Shown here: positions 20,546 to 34,450 of the stretch, one piece after another
Layout: every line of letters starts with the position of its first letter
How positions within the stretch are numbered: position 1 is the first letter of the stretch
NCBI RefSeq assembly: GCF_001039355.2
Contig: NW_019774014.1
Coordinates: forward strand, 97,671 to 161,670
DNA: 64,000 nucleotides
Direction: 5' to 3'
Origin: Lingula anatina
Lineage: Eukaryota; Brachiopoda; Lingulata; Lingulida; Lingulidae
Notes under the pieces: generated by a model
Seen by the model: the letters and a program-made list of their open reading frames with translations, nothing else
Told to the model about the DNA's origin: nothing
Databases searched by the model: none
Program-made: the position numbers and the translations under genes

Positions 20546-23500
20546 ATGGCAGGAGTAACTTTATGTAACATGGCTGGCTGTACAATAACAATATTGTCTA
20601 TGCTGATGATCGTTCTCCCACTCCTGGGTAGTGTACAGGGCTGTAATGTAGCAGGAAGCAGTAAGTAGAATACATTGAACTATGGTGTAACTTGGGAGTG
20701 AAGACCTTGTATATAACTCTTTTCTTTTGTCTCCTACACCTCGTGTGCTCAGCTGAGTGTGTGAGCTTTAACGTGACCATGATACAAGGTGCGAGTATAG
20801 GGCCTAAATATTAACGTTCTTAAATAATCACTAATTTTATATCAAACTACATCAATTTGATATCAAACTAGTAAACTACAGCAGCCACAAAGGTGTACAC
20901 ATGGGTGGGTGGGGCTGTATTTTAGTCAAACAAGAGTCTTCAAAAGTACTCTACTTCTCATGTAAACCTTTAACCCATTCTTGACAAGTCTTCATATTCT
21001 AACCACGTACCACGCCCAGGTGAAAACCTCCTTACCTGAGCAGTAATACGGCTAATCTGGGCCTGTAAAACCAGTACAACACATATACCACCTCTCACAG
21101 AGGGAACGTAATTGCAGTTCATCCAAGTGTGCCATAAACTTTTATAGTCCCATTCACAACAAGAAAGAAGGCAACAAAGAAAATTGATTGTTCGTGATTT
21201 GGCCAAACAAGGCCGCTTTTATTATTTAACTCCACTATCCTAACCATTTTAATAACAATAACAATGTAACAAATTCTTGCCTGTAATAAATGTTATGGCC
21301 TTAGGGATAAAAAAATATATATATCAAATATTCAATAAGACTCATCATACTAAAAACTATGATGTGACGAGTCAGCAAAAGTTATTATTTACAAACAATT
21401 TTGCACAAATTTCGTTTGTGGGGTTGCCTCTTCGGACACCTACAGTTTCTATGATTTTGCTGGATATCCTGTTTCCAGATTTAAGTAACGTAAGTCATTC
21501 TTTGAGTCAGCGATATACTTTCACTTTTATAATTCCGCAATGACAGCCTACATTAAAAATGCTGCCGATGCTCGAAGCGTAAAAGGTTTATATCTAACAA
21601 TATACCGTATATATTTGAAGTAAATACGAGTTTAGTCGATTTACAAACAATGGGTGAGCAAACGTTTGACGCTTTTGAAAGGGAGTAGTAGGTCATACAT
21701 GTACATGTTTGTGTTGTCTTTCAGGTTATCATAATGGAAAATGTTACTTTGTGAACACTAACGCAACGATGTGGCAGAGCGCCATGGAACATTGTAAGAA
21801 TACTTGCAACGGTAGACTGGCTGTGGTTAAAGACAATGACACCCAAATATTTCTACATAAACTGACATCATCAGAGGTTTGGCTGGGTGGCAAGGAGGTG
21901 AATTTAACAGACTGGATGTGGATAGATCAAGAGGGAACGTTACATGGTATGTTTAGGAAATTGATTGTCATGACCCCCCTCTCTCTTTCTCTCCGCGGTA
22001 CCATGCATATTCTTCACACGCACTAGATTCTGCAATAAACATGCATTTGGGTGTACCCTTATCCAAGACACTGATCAAGTAAATCCCCCACCCTGCCACA
22101 AGCACTTGTAGTGATGGCATTTAACGGCAGTGTAAACGCATCTCTTTTTCAGCAACAACATATACGCACTGGAGAGGTCAATCTTCTGGTATAGCACAAC
22201 AACCAGATACATATCATGGACAAAAGTTCCAGCCTGCAGTAGCTCTAATGAGGGTTGATAACACCCAAGTCAAGTTCCCTTGGGTGGACAGAGAATACTT
22301 ACAGACACAGGAATCTGGTGTCATCTGTGAAGCAGGTAAAGCTGCCGTCCTGGGATACTTAAATTAGAAGCAAAAGAGAACTGCGATATTTAGTTTTAAG
22401 TCCACATATGTGCTTGAACGTGAAACTTCTGTTTATATAATGCAAGAAAAATAGACTGAAAAAGCCAATGGTATATCAGTATTGTTAACTCTGTATATTT
22501 ATTCATATAAACTTTATTGATTTATTAACTTTTTACGTTAAAACAGAATGTTTCTTTCTTGAAAGTGCAAATACTCTGCTTTACATACAGACTAAGTCCT
22601 ACATTTCCAGACCAGAAAAGCGAATTATGTAAAGGTCATCATAGTTTCCAGTGGATTCAAAACAACAGCAGATGGACAGATATAAAGGGTGGCGCATGTG
22701 TTTTTATCAGTATCCAATCTGAAATGGTGACCTGGCTTGAAGGTCATAGGTTATGCAAAGAAGCTGGAGGAAAACTTCTGAAGATAGACAACGACACAGT
22801 GCAGAAAAACTTGGAAAATAGACTAAACAATAACAGTGGGCCCCGGTATTATTGGATTGGATTGGTTCACAGTCAATGGAGATGGGTGGACGGTAAGGGA
22901 AGTTTTAGGACTGTCAGTGTGGAGCTATTTAAAATTTTAAAAAGGGATTGTTGGAACTAAGCTAATAATTTTCTGTCTTTAGACGGTATACGTACTATTT
23001 TATTGAGTTGATTTCATTGCTTTTTTCCAAACATCTTTTTAAACCCAGTATGTTGATGGTAATTGAATAACATGTTTATTCAAGTTGTCCAAATGTACTT
23101 AAAGGGATTAATTTGATATGAAACAGGCCTTAGCCAAATTTTAAATAATGACTGAAGTTGTTTATCAATTTGGTACTGGCATGGACTATCAGTCCATTAT
23201 ATTTTCTATATTAAAAAAGCAATAAAACATGTTCATTTGCGCCTTCGACTAAACAAAACTGTAGCGACCTTTTGATAAGCGTCGCCCTTGAACAGAACAT
23301 ATAAAGTCCATGTGCTTGTTGACATTACTTTTTCAAAAACTGATTATTGGACGTCATTTTTTTTCTTTTATTTATTTATTTATTATAATTTTTTTGTATT
23401 TCCGATAGAAACAGTTTCGAAGAATTCAAGAGGTTATGCATACATAATTGTAGTATCGTCAATTACTATTTCCCCGTTAGTTTTAAAAGTTCACATTTAA

Positions 23501-25469
23501 GTCACTTGCAAATTTAAAATTATTAATGAGGATAATATGTATAATACGAATATATATTTGATATTATTATAGAATATCCCATTAACCTGATGTTTTGGAG
23601 ACCGACCATGTATCCACCACATCACGTAGGACCAACGTGTCTTGCACTGGAAGGAGCTGCAAGTGACGTCACCAGAAGCTGGGTGATGAAAAAATGCAGC
23701 GAGAAACTGCCATTTATCTGTGAATATCCACTAGGTAAGGCAGTCTATATTGCTAAAATATATATTCACCCAAGATCTAAGAGAAATGCAAAAAATGCAG
23801 TTAGAAAAACAAACGAAAACTGTTATCGGCATTTGAAACACTGGCGAAAAGATAAAGGAAGCGTATGCTTTTCTATCGATTAGCTATCACGAAAAACTGA
23901 TTCACTGACATGTAAAGAAAGCTATTTACGAAAGTCCACGTGGTCCGATGGCAAGGATGGATTTCAGAATTATTGCTATAACCGCAGTTTCGCTGGTAAA
24001 TTGGAATTTATTATACCACTATGTGTTGTTTACAATGTATTTATTGTGTAATTTTGAATTACATGAAGAAAGTATCCCTTTAAGCGATGGAATTCATCAC
24101 CAGAGTAGTTTTGTGATTTACAAATTTCCCTAGTTTTAAAACATTCTGATTTTTGATTTATATATTTATTAGACCACGGTGGAAGTGAAGAACAAAAGAC
24201 TCAGACGTGGTGTAACTCGCATAACCGCACGTCTCGCATGAATGCGTTATAACCCGTTCATGGACCCGTGGTCTAAATAAGATAGACCCCTCGTCAGCGA
24301 GGGTTATGTGACATCCACTCGTGCTACGCACTCGTGCATGCCACATAACCCTCGCTGACTCGGGGTCTATCTATTACATACTATTTATTTCAGACCTAAC
24401 AATTTGGTCAACTACTACGTCCGCGAAAGGAGGTCCTCCGGTTACATCAGGTAATGAAAGACAACTGAATTGAATTAATTTTTTTAAAATGAAGCTTCTG
24501 AAACGTTCTTGTTATTAGTTTCATTTAAAATTCCCTCTACATACACAATTACGTACAGGGTAAATCTTGATGCAAATTACCTTGCTATACTACTAATGTC
24601 CCTTCGTTGACAACTACTCCCCTACTACATGTATAGGATAGAGGGTTAGGAAATTATCCTTTGCCTCTTTAATCATTTTATGAATAAAACACTGACTAAA
24701 ACACTGACTAAAACCAAGTCGTTTCAAGTTTAAAAACTACCAAATTCACTTAAAAGTTGCCTCAGTCCTCTGTTGATTCTTAAAAGATTTGTGGATTCCA
24801 CATCCCTCAACGAGCCTCTTTTTAAGAACTTTTTACCACTTTCCTATATAGATGCTCCCATGAAAAGTGGGCCTACCACGAAGATCGTGACTTTAAATCC
24901 AACAACAGATTACAGAACAATAACAGGTACTGGCGTGTTCGGCTTTTTATCTCTAATTAAATTTTGTTTAAAAATGAACGCAATACAGTAAAACAATACA
25001 CGTTGTTCGTAAAAAGTAGTAGTCTCCTTTTTTCTAAAATGGTTTGTGTCCTGTGTTACAGATGGCTCTACAGTAACACCCATTCTATGACCGATGACGT
25101 AAATGTGACGTCAGCAATAACAGAGACCGTCACTGTGAGAGGAAGCACTGACATACGTGAGGCTATTTAATTACATTCACGCCTTTGTCACATTTTATCA
25201 CATTCATGGCCTACAACGTGTACAAATATTCTCCCCAGCTTTTCCCACTTATGTTTGTTCCAAGCTTTGGCAAAAGCGCTCGTCTAACTAAAAAATACAA
25301 AATGAGAATAATGATAATAATTTTCATCAAAAGATCTCCTGAGCTTAATAAATATAGGCCTACAGCCCTTGATCAATACCATGTCTATTTCTTCTTAAGA
25401 CTTTCACAATTTTGTTTGCTATTTCTCTCTTAATATTTTTAAATCTCATTCAATTACCACCACCACCAC

Positions 25470-25504
<35 letters not shown>

Positions 25505-27504
25505 GTAATGCTTATCGAACGTGTGCATCTGAAAGTGACTTTGGTAAAAGTTGAAGATTACGTGCACGTTTTTTCACTTTTTAAGATTTTAGCTCTTAAT
25601 TTGTGAAATTTCTTTTAAAAAAAACATACGAAACATATGACTTTTGCTTTTCTTAACCTGTATATTTTGATAGCTGTTTATTAACCATATCATATCATAT
25701 TATTCATTTATTCTTTCTTATATAAACAAACAGTAACATTAGAAGTACTGGTGGCGTAAATATGTTTTATAACTTTACGAGTTAGTGAATTATATTAAAT
25801 AATCATATTGCCATAAAAAGAATTTATATGGGATATTTAAATAGTGTTTTCAACGTGCAAGGACATCTACAGATAACATATTGAACTGGAGGTTATAACG
25901 GAAAATCTCACACCCTTTTGTATACCAGATATGTAACATGCATATCCAATGCCTCATGTTTTTAATGCTCCTTTCCCATTTTAGGTACTGAAGTGCCCCA
26001 TACTGGTAGGTATACAGGTAAACCAATGTCTCCTGGTAAGCGTATTTATAAAGTCATAAATTCCTCTGATCTTTATCATAATCAGACTGATTTCATTGTA
26101 CGATTATTGTTTAATGTGAATTTTTTTAAATTGTTAATAACCCAATACATCAAATGGATAGCTAAACAACTATTACCCATATCACTGCAGTCCCTCAGTG
26201 GTGCATGCAGATGAGTATCTAGATAATTACACTTTATCAAAATTGACTCGAGCAAACTGAATTTTTACATTTAGCTTTTATTTTCACCTCTGATAAAATA
26301 AAATTAAAAGTGCAGGCACTTTATATATTTACATAACCTTAAGAGGCATTACTAAATATTTGAATAGAAAAAAGTATTTAACGTATTAGAAAGTATTTCT
26401 GTAAAATATTTTTGTGAAATACTTCTGAAAGAGACAACCATATATGTATCTATATTTTTTTCAGGGATGATAGCAGGTATTGCTGTAGGAGGGTGTTCAG
26501 TAGTGATCATCTTGGTAATTGTCGGCGTCGGCTTTTGGTGGAGGAGGTAAGAAAGCCCATTTGTCTCAAGGATTACCTGTGCACGTTATAATTCCAGTAA
26601 TCAGACTTAAGTCAGTTTAATATTACCATCGAATCTTCGAAATTCGCTATGGTGTGAATTTTGATAGGACCTGTCGGTCTTATCCTTATAACATGACTTC
26701 TGTGGTATTTTTTAAAAGAATTCGATTGGCAGCATGGAGGCATAATTTATAACAGTTTCAAATGTCATATGTTTAGATAACATTTTAACCCAATGAAACT
26801 TCACATTATCTTTGGTCTAAGCAGGTGTTTAACAAAATCTCATTTAATTCAGGAAAAGAAGGACTAATACACATATCACCAAGGCCTCTGTTCAATATAC
26901 CGACGAGGCAGCTGGGTCTTACTATGACCATGTTGCGACAGAAGACGGTCTGGATTCCCAGACACCGAAAAGAGAAACTCGTCCTTATTACAAGGGATTG
27001 GTAACTAGGGCAGCTTACGATTCAAAACAGGCAAAACATGGCGGACAAGCACAAACAGGATCTGCTGAAACTGACAACGTCACGAATGAAAACATCGTGG
27101 TAGGAGGCACAAATGGCGTCGGTGCTGGGCATATAGTTTCAGACAGAAACAGCAACATGATAGAAAGCGGAACTTACTCAAGTATTGACCGCGATGATGG
27201 AGCAGATTTAAACGCAGATTTCGGGCGAAGTTTTGGCACCTACTCTACTATGGATGACGTCAACGTTGCTCCTCAGTTTACGTCAATAAACGCTACCGAA
27301 GGCATGGGACGTGAGCCTCCGTCCAGCGACAATGGCAGTGGCAATAAAGTCACTGACAGCGCTTTAAGTGAAGACGACATTTCCCAACTTTATGGAAAAG
27401 TAGACAAGACAAAAAAGAAAAAATATCGTCAACAGCATGAAGGAAATCCAGACGATACCATTGACGAAATAGAGATGACAGAAAATGATATATACGGGGA
27501 ATGA
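20546..27504 (+). CDS. Lectin receptor C: two CTLDs, long tail; frameshifted stalk exon
   Basis: Exons: 20546-20660, 21725-21946, 22153-22335, 22611-22892, 23573-23734, 24394-24450, 24852-24926, 25062-25156, 25985-26035, 26465-26546 and 26853-27504. The domain order is as in D. Exon 25062-25156 is 95 bases, against 96 in D. Read in frame it meets TGA after CCC ATT CTA. Because this exon is phase 1 at both ends, skipping it would restore a 626-residue protein. CTLD1 has also lost its first cysteine (SYHNGKC where A, B and D have SCRN). CTLD2 is intact (LCKGHH, RLCKEAGGKLL, YYWIGL, MKKC, FICE). The tail is long and acidic, with YYDHV, YYKGL, YSSI, YSTM, LYGKV and a final DIYGE. It may be a functional splice variant, an early pseudogene, or carry a sequencing error. 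Confidence 0.75.
24169..24276. mobile_element. Foldback MITE, family 5a, in gene C
   Basis: TTAGACCACGG at the left is inverted as CCGTGGTCTAA at the right, over 108 bases. It lies in the intron before exon 24394-24450, immediately before a second palindrome. The corresponding D intron lacks it. Confidence 0.7.
24281..24371. mobile_element. Near-perfect 91-bp palindrome in gene C, next to a splice acceptor
   Basis: The arms are GATAGACCCC, TCAGCGAGGGTTATGTG and CACATAACCCTCGCTGA, GGGGTCTATC, with a loop of about 30 bases containing ACTCGTGC twice. It ends 22 bases before the acceptor of exon 24394-24450, so a hairpin in the transcript would stand beside the polypyrimidine tract. The D intron lacks it. 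Confidence 0.75.
25470..25503. repeat. (AAT)n microsatellite in gene C
   Basis: About 11 units after a CCACCACCACT lead. The same locus in gene D is expanded and duplicated (33970-34050 and 34410-34450). Confidence 0.95.
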
Positions 27505-28986
27505 GCAGTAGTTTCTTTTGTATTTTAGGAGATCAAAGGATTTAAAGGCCAGCTAATACTTTTACTCCTCAAAATCACCAGTATACCTATGAAATGCTTT
27601 ACAATAAATCTGTAACCCGCATAGTAGTGTGCTTTATCGTATAATGGAAGCTTCAGCATATTCTGACCCGACAAAACACTTTAGACTACTTGAGGAATAT
27701 GCCTGGCCTCTCTTTATTCTTTTATTGTTTATAGCAACCACTAAACCCCCCCCCCCCCCCCTTTCGATATCTGGTCTCCTCTTGAAATTAGAATTTTGAC
27801 TAGCCGAATCTCTAAAATACCCACGCCAAGGGGGATGGGGGGGGGGGTCGGCTTCGCATCTGCGGACCCCCCTTTAAATAATCCTGGATCCGCCCCTGGG
27901 CATAGCCATCGCATTTCCCCGCACTTCGCCACACTGTCAATTAAACTGGTGATCGACCACAGGGCCCCCGTCTTAACGATTATCTTAGCCACTAATTGGG
28001 TCTTGGCTATTGCTGATAACCATCATCAGCCCATGGAAATAAATACCACGTAATTCCATTATCAGGCGTAGGGAACAAGGCAAACATCAGCATAATAACG
28101 AATTGTGCCCTTATCGAAGTGGGGATTAAACGTTTGTGTCCCTCCAAGGACGGGGCGTGAGGGAGGCGGGGAGTCCATGAGGGGATTATGCGGCATTGTT
28201 TTTAACTGGGTCGACCATATTTGATCTCGGATAAGTAAGTCCGTGGATCAACTTGTTCTGAAAGGGCCCATAATAGCACCATAAGAAATCTGATTTCATT
28301 CATGGTTATTTATAAGTATCGATGATAAATTCTCTGTAAAAATGGGATCATCCCGGCCCAGGAAGAGCCCTATACACCGCATCGTAAGACGGACAGAAAA
28401 GGAACTCCAAAAGACATTTCCATGTGGTATTTTTTTACATTTGTAATAATAACTTCCACATATGTTAAAGCTTCTGTCCGTTATTTGAAGAAGACCTATC
28501 AATGCGAGCACGGTTCGATTTAACATTGTAAAAGTAACCCTGTATTAGTGTAACCTATATTGCGGCTGCAGAAATAGTCACGTCATAGGTCATAGATCAA
28601 GTCCCTTCATGTCAAGATGAACAGATTCCTTGCACTGTTTGTTGACGACTTCGTGACATTTCAACAAATATTCGCGATTCGTGCGCGTGCGCGTCCATGC
28701 GTGTGCACGACTGTGGGTGTGAACTTGAAAGGGGAGACTGACGGTGCAGTAATTCCAAAAGAAATCTTCAGTCGGAATTTATCACTTGTAACAGTCATAA
28801 TTCCAAACGTGATTTAGCTTCTTTTCACAGATCCGGTGTTAATCTGTAGTGTCAACACGAACGCTTTACCCTGACTCGCAGTTGTTAAAGTAACCTCATA
28901 TGAAGTTAACCTAAATTGCAAATCGTCAATAAAGTATATCATAGCCCCCTCCGACACCCGAGAGAATAGGTATTGAATTCCCGCAC
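27505..28986. other. C-D spacer with 3' flank of C, element relic and duplicated promoter block
   Basis: 27505-27735 matches the 3' flank of gene D. 27740-27898 is a family 3 element relic. 27899-28070 is the ACCATCGCATTTCCCCGC block. 28070-28985 is homologous to 19320-20350 upstream of C. D was therefore made by a duplication that included about 1 kb of 5' flank. No separate gene is seen. Confidence 0.8.
27740..27898. mobile_element. hAT-like family 3 element, 5'-damaged copy
   Basis: It shares with 7314-7602 the poly-C run, TTCGAT(T/A)TCTGGTC, AATTAGAATTT, CACGCCAAG, GGCTTCGCATC and the end GGATCCGCCCCTG. The left terminal repeat is not recognisable, so this copy is probably truncated. Confidence 0.7.
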
Positions 28987-28992
28987 TATAAA
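28987..28992 (+). promoter_or_regulatory. TATA box of lectin gene D
   Basis: TATAAA within GCACTATAAAGGAAGTACG, identical to the gene C promoter, about 190 bases before the start codon at 29178. Confidence 0.55.
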
Positions 28993-29177
28993 GGAAGTAC
29001 GCAGAGGTGTTTTGTTAGTCTTTTATCCACTCGCTCTGCATTTATATACACAAAAAGAGAAGTAAGAAAAGTACGTAATGCTTGCTGTTTATCCTGATTT
29101 AAGTGAGTCAGTGTTGGAAGGCGGAAGAGAAAATCATGAGGACCATGACTTGACATACAGGTGTAGACGGACACAAG

Positions 29178-32100
29178 ATGGCAGGAGTAACTTTATGTAA
29201 CATGGCTGGCTGTACAATAACAATGTTGTCTGTGCTGATGATCGTTCTCTCACTCCTGGATAGTGTACAGGGCTGTAATGTAACAGGAAGCAGTAAGTAG
29301 AATACATTGAACTATGGTGTAACATGGGAGTGAGGACCTTGTACGAGTATATAACTCTTTCTTTTGTGTCCTAACACCTCGTGTGCTCAGCTGATTGTGT
29401 GAGCTTTAACGTGACCATGATACAAGGTGCGAGTATAGGGCCCAAATATTAACGCTCTTAAATAATCACTAATTTTATATCAAACTACATCAATTTGATA
29501 TCAAACTAGTAAACTACAGCAGCCACAAAGGTGTACACACGGGTGGGTGGGGTTGTATTTTAGTCAAACAAGAATCTTAGAAACTACTCTACTTCTCATG
29601 TGAACCTTTAACCCATTCGTGTGACAGCTACTCCTATTCTAACCACGCACCACGCCCAAATGAATACCTTCTTACCTGAGCAGTAATACGGCTAATCTGG
29701 GCCCATAAAACCCACAACGTATATACCACCTCTCACAGAGAGAACGTAATTGCAGTAAGTGCTATTTTATATCTCCTCCATCCCAGTGTACCAATACTGT
29801 AATTTTATAGTCACATTCACAACAAGAAAGAAAGCAACAAAGAATACCGATTGTTCGAGATTTGGCCAAACAAGGCCGCTTTTATTATTTAACCCCACTA
29901 TCCTAACCATTTTAACAACGATAACAATGTAACAAACTGTTGCCTGTATTAAGATGTAATGGCCTTAGGGATAAAAAAAAATACATATCAAATATTCAAT
30001 AAGACTCATCATACTAAAAACTATGATGTAACGAGTCAGCTAAAGTTATTATTTACAAACAATTTTGCACAAATTTCGTTTGTGAGGTTTATATACCTAC
30101 AATGTTTATGTCTTTGCTGGTATTCTCTCTCCAGATAAAAGTAACGTGAGTCATTCTTAATTTGAGCCAGCGATACTTTCACTTTATAATTCCGCAATGA
30201 CAGCTTACATTAAAAAGGTTTATATCTAACAATATACTGTATATATTTGAGGTAAATACTTACGAGTTTAATCAATTTGCAAACTATGGATGGGCTTTAA
30301 AAGTTTTGTGTTTTTCCGGCATCAAACATACAGGGCCTACTTTTTGGAAAGGGAACAGTAGGTTTTGTGCGAATTCGTCTCAATTTTATTCGCAAAAATA
30401 CATTAATTTGACTTCAGAAAAAACTAAGCAATAATAATTTTTGATATTCAGATTATATTTTCAGATGCCTGATTGATAGTATTACTACTGGCTAAGATGT
30501 GTTATATATGCCGAGTCATACATATACATATATATGCTGTCTTTCAGGTTGTCGTAACAGTACATGTTACCATTTGAACACTGAAGCAATGATGTGGCAA
30601 AGCGCCATGGAACATTGTAAAAATACTTGCAACGGTAAACTGGCTGTTGTTAAGGACAATAACACCCAAATATTTCTGCATAAACTGACATCGTCAGTAG
30701 TTTGGCTGGGCGGCAAGGAAGTGAATTTAACAGACTGGATGTGGATAGACCAGGAGGGTGCGTTAAATAGTACGTATAGAAAACTAAGTTAAAAAGAACC
30801 CACTCTCTCTTTTTTTTCTCTCTCTCTCCACACCTCACACGCACTACGTTTTGCCATGTGCATTTATTTGGGTGCAAGGACGTATATTCAATATACATCC
30901 TTGTTTGGGTGTAACCTTATATAAGACATCACATCACATCGCCACAAATACCTGAACAACAGTCTTCAAACGCATCTCTTTTTCAGCAACAACATTCACG
31001 AACTGGAGCGGCTCACAGAAATTTCCGTATATAGGACAACAACCAGATACCAATAATGGATTTAAGTACCAGCCTGCAGTAGCTCTTATGAGGGTTAATA
31101 ACACCCCAGAGACTTTTCCATGGGTGGACAGAGAACACTTGCAAACACAGGACTCTGGTGTCATATGTGAAGCAGGTAAAGCTACCGCCATAAGATATTT
31201 AAATCATGATTTAAAAAGAAACGGCTATTTCAAGTCCATATATGTGGACAGACATGAAATGTAGACTGAAAAAAACATGTGAGAGACCCGCATTAACTCT
31301 TTATAATTATAAACTTTTATAAACTTTATTTTATTAACATTTTTCCGTTAAAATAATATTTAATAATGATGTTTTTCATTAAATTACAAATATCCTGCTT
31401 TACATATATCTATACATGTAAGTTCTACATTTTCAGACCAGAGTACCGCAGTATGCAAAGGCAGTCATAATTTCCGCTGGATTCAGAACAACAGCAGGTG
31501 GACAGATATAAAGAACGACACATGTGTTTTCATCAGTATTCCATCTGAAAGAGCCACTTGGTTTGAGGGTCACTGGTTATGCAGAGAAGCTGGAGGAAAA
31601 CTTCTGAAGATAGACAACGACACAGTGCAGAAAAAGGTTGAAAATAGACTAAACAAAAACAGTGAGCTGCAGTATTATTGGATCGGATTGGTGCACAGTG
31701 AATGGAGATGGGTGGACGGTAAGGGAAGTGTTAGGGCTGTCATTATTATTATTATTATTATTACTATTATTATTACTTTTGCATTTCCAACGCAGGTTTG
31801 GTAGGAATGTTTCGAAGTTTCAACAGGCTATATAGTGTCGTCAATTTTTACGTTACTAACTCCACCACTGAGTCACTTGCTAATATCAATAAGTTATAAG
31901 GATAATATGAATGAATAATTAAACAGCATTGTTACAGGTGACACGGATGACCCCATTAACTTGATGTTTTGGAGACCGATCATGTATCCACCATATAACA
32001 GAGGACCAGCGTGTCTTGCACTGGAAGGAGCTGCAAGTGACGTCACCAAAAGCTGGGTGATGAAAGATTGCAGCAAGACGCTGCCATATATTTGTGAATA

Positions 32101-33970
32101 TCCACTAGGTGAGCCAGTCTGTTGCAGAAAATATGTTTAAAACATTCATCCAAGATCTCAGATTTTTTAAATACAACCAGAAAACAAACGAAGAATGTTA
32201 TAGAAATTTGAAACACTCGCAAAAAGATATTAAAGGCTTTGCGCTCGAATAGTTATCTCGCAAAACTGATGCACTGACGCATATGTATATTTACAGGAAC
32301 GCAATTCAGTGACAGAATTCAGCTCTAAAGTATAAAATATTTTTTTCTTCATTCAACAGCTTAATATTGAAATTGTTTACCTACAATTTTTAGATGCCTA
32401 TAAGATCATCTTTATCAGGGATTACAATTTCAATATTTAGCTGTTATTTGAAGAAAAATATACTTATATTCTTATAACATAACACAGCTGAGCCCAAAGT
32501 AGTTTTGTGATTTAAAAGTTTCCTTAGTTTTAAAGCTTAGTACTTTTCATTGCAGGAGCAACAACTTTGTCAACTGAAGGAAATCGTCCAGTTACATCGG
32601 GTAAAGAAAGACACAACTGAATTTAACTATTTTTTTCAATAAATGAAGCTATTCATATCTTATTAATATCGGTTCAACTTTACTCAACAACCTCCACATA
32701 CACGCTCAAAAACGTACATGGTAAACTTTGATGCAAATTACTTAGCTATGCTACGAATAAACCTTTAATAACGACCACTACTTGCCTACATCTATATGTG
32801 ACACAGGGGTGAGGTGCCCTGAGTGTCAGAATACTATAAAGCTAGCTTGCTCACTTTTCATACCTTTGCATGGAGAGCTTAACAGTAGTCAGTATTGCTG
32901 ATATGGGTTACATATGAAAACAAGATCAAGCTGGCAATACTGAAATCTAGAACCTAGGGTAGGGTGAGGAACTGTCTCGTACGATTCTGTGCTTAGGGAG
33001 TTGAATTTCCAAGACGGACGTACGTTGAGTATTTTGAACTTCACTTCAAATTGCATATGAACCGAGAAACTATATACTTCTTCGTGCCATAATGTGCCCA
33101 TGAATAAAAGCACAGGTGCTGAGCTCACCTATGCCCCAATTTCAGTGTGCATCAAGAGGCTGGCGAAATCGGAGTTTACCCTCCTTGTTCTTTATCTTGT
33201 ATAAATACTACACTGACCAACACTTCCGTCGTTTTAAGTTTAAAACGCTAGGTTCACTTAAAAGATGCTTCTGTCTTTTCTTTAAAGTGTTGTGGGTTCC
33301 ACATCCTTCGACAAACCTCTTATTAAAACCTTTTTACCACTTTACTTTATAGGTGTTCCCATGACAAGTATGCCTACCACCAAGATCGTGACTTTAAATC
33401 CAACAACAGATTACAGAACAATAACAGGTACTGGCGTGTTCGGCTTTTTATCTCTAATTAAATTTTGCGTCAACTTTGACATAATATAGTAAAACAATAC
33501 ACGTTGTTTGTAAAAAGTAGTAGGTCCTTTTTTCTTAAATGGTTTGTATCCTGTCTTACAGATGGCCCTTCAGTTACCCCCACTTCTATGACCGATGACG
33601 TAAATGTGACGTCAGCAGTCTCTGAGACAGGCACTGTGAGAGAAGGTACTGACATACGTGAGGCTATTTAATTACATTACCGCCTTTGTCACATTTTACC
33701 ACATCCATCGCCAACTACGTATACAAGTTTTCTCCCTAGCTTTTCCCACTTATTTTTGTTCCAAACTCCAATAACAATAGTGCTCGTCTAACTAAAAGTA
33801 CAAAATGAGAATAATAATAATAATTTTTATCAGAAGATCTCCCGAACTTAATAAATATACAGCCCTTGATCAATACCATGTCTATTTCTTAAGACTTGCA
33901 CAATTTTGTTTCCAATTTTTTCCAATTTCTCCCTTAATATTCTAAAATCTCATTCAATTACCACCACCAC

Positions 33971-34009
<39 letters not shown>

Positions 34010-34409
34010 TTATAATTATAATTATAATTATAATTATAATAATGTTTATCGAACGTGTGCATCTGAAAGCGACTTTGGTAAAAGTTGAAGGCGTGCACGT
34101 TTTTCTCACTTTTTAAGATTTTAGCTCTTAACTTGTGAAGTTTCTTATCAAAAACATACGAAACATATGATTCTTGCTTTTCTTAACCTGTATATTTTGA
34201 TAGCTGTTTATTAACCATATTATATTATATTATATTATATTGTATTCTTTCTTATATAAACAAACAGTAACATTAGAAGTACTGATGGCGTTAACACGTT
34301 TTATAACTTAACGAGTTAGTGAATTATATTAAGTAATCACAATTTTGTTTGCTATTTCTCTCTTAATATTTTAAATCACATCTCATTTAATTACCACCAC
34401 CACCACCAC

Positions 34410-34450
<41 letters not shown>

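Noticed and set aside
25470-34450. Regularly spaced short repeats considered as a CRISPR-like array
   Set aside because: They are simple AAT and TAATTA microsatellites in introns of an animal genome with no spacers.
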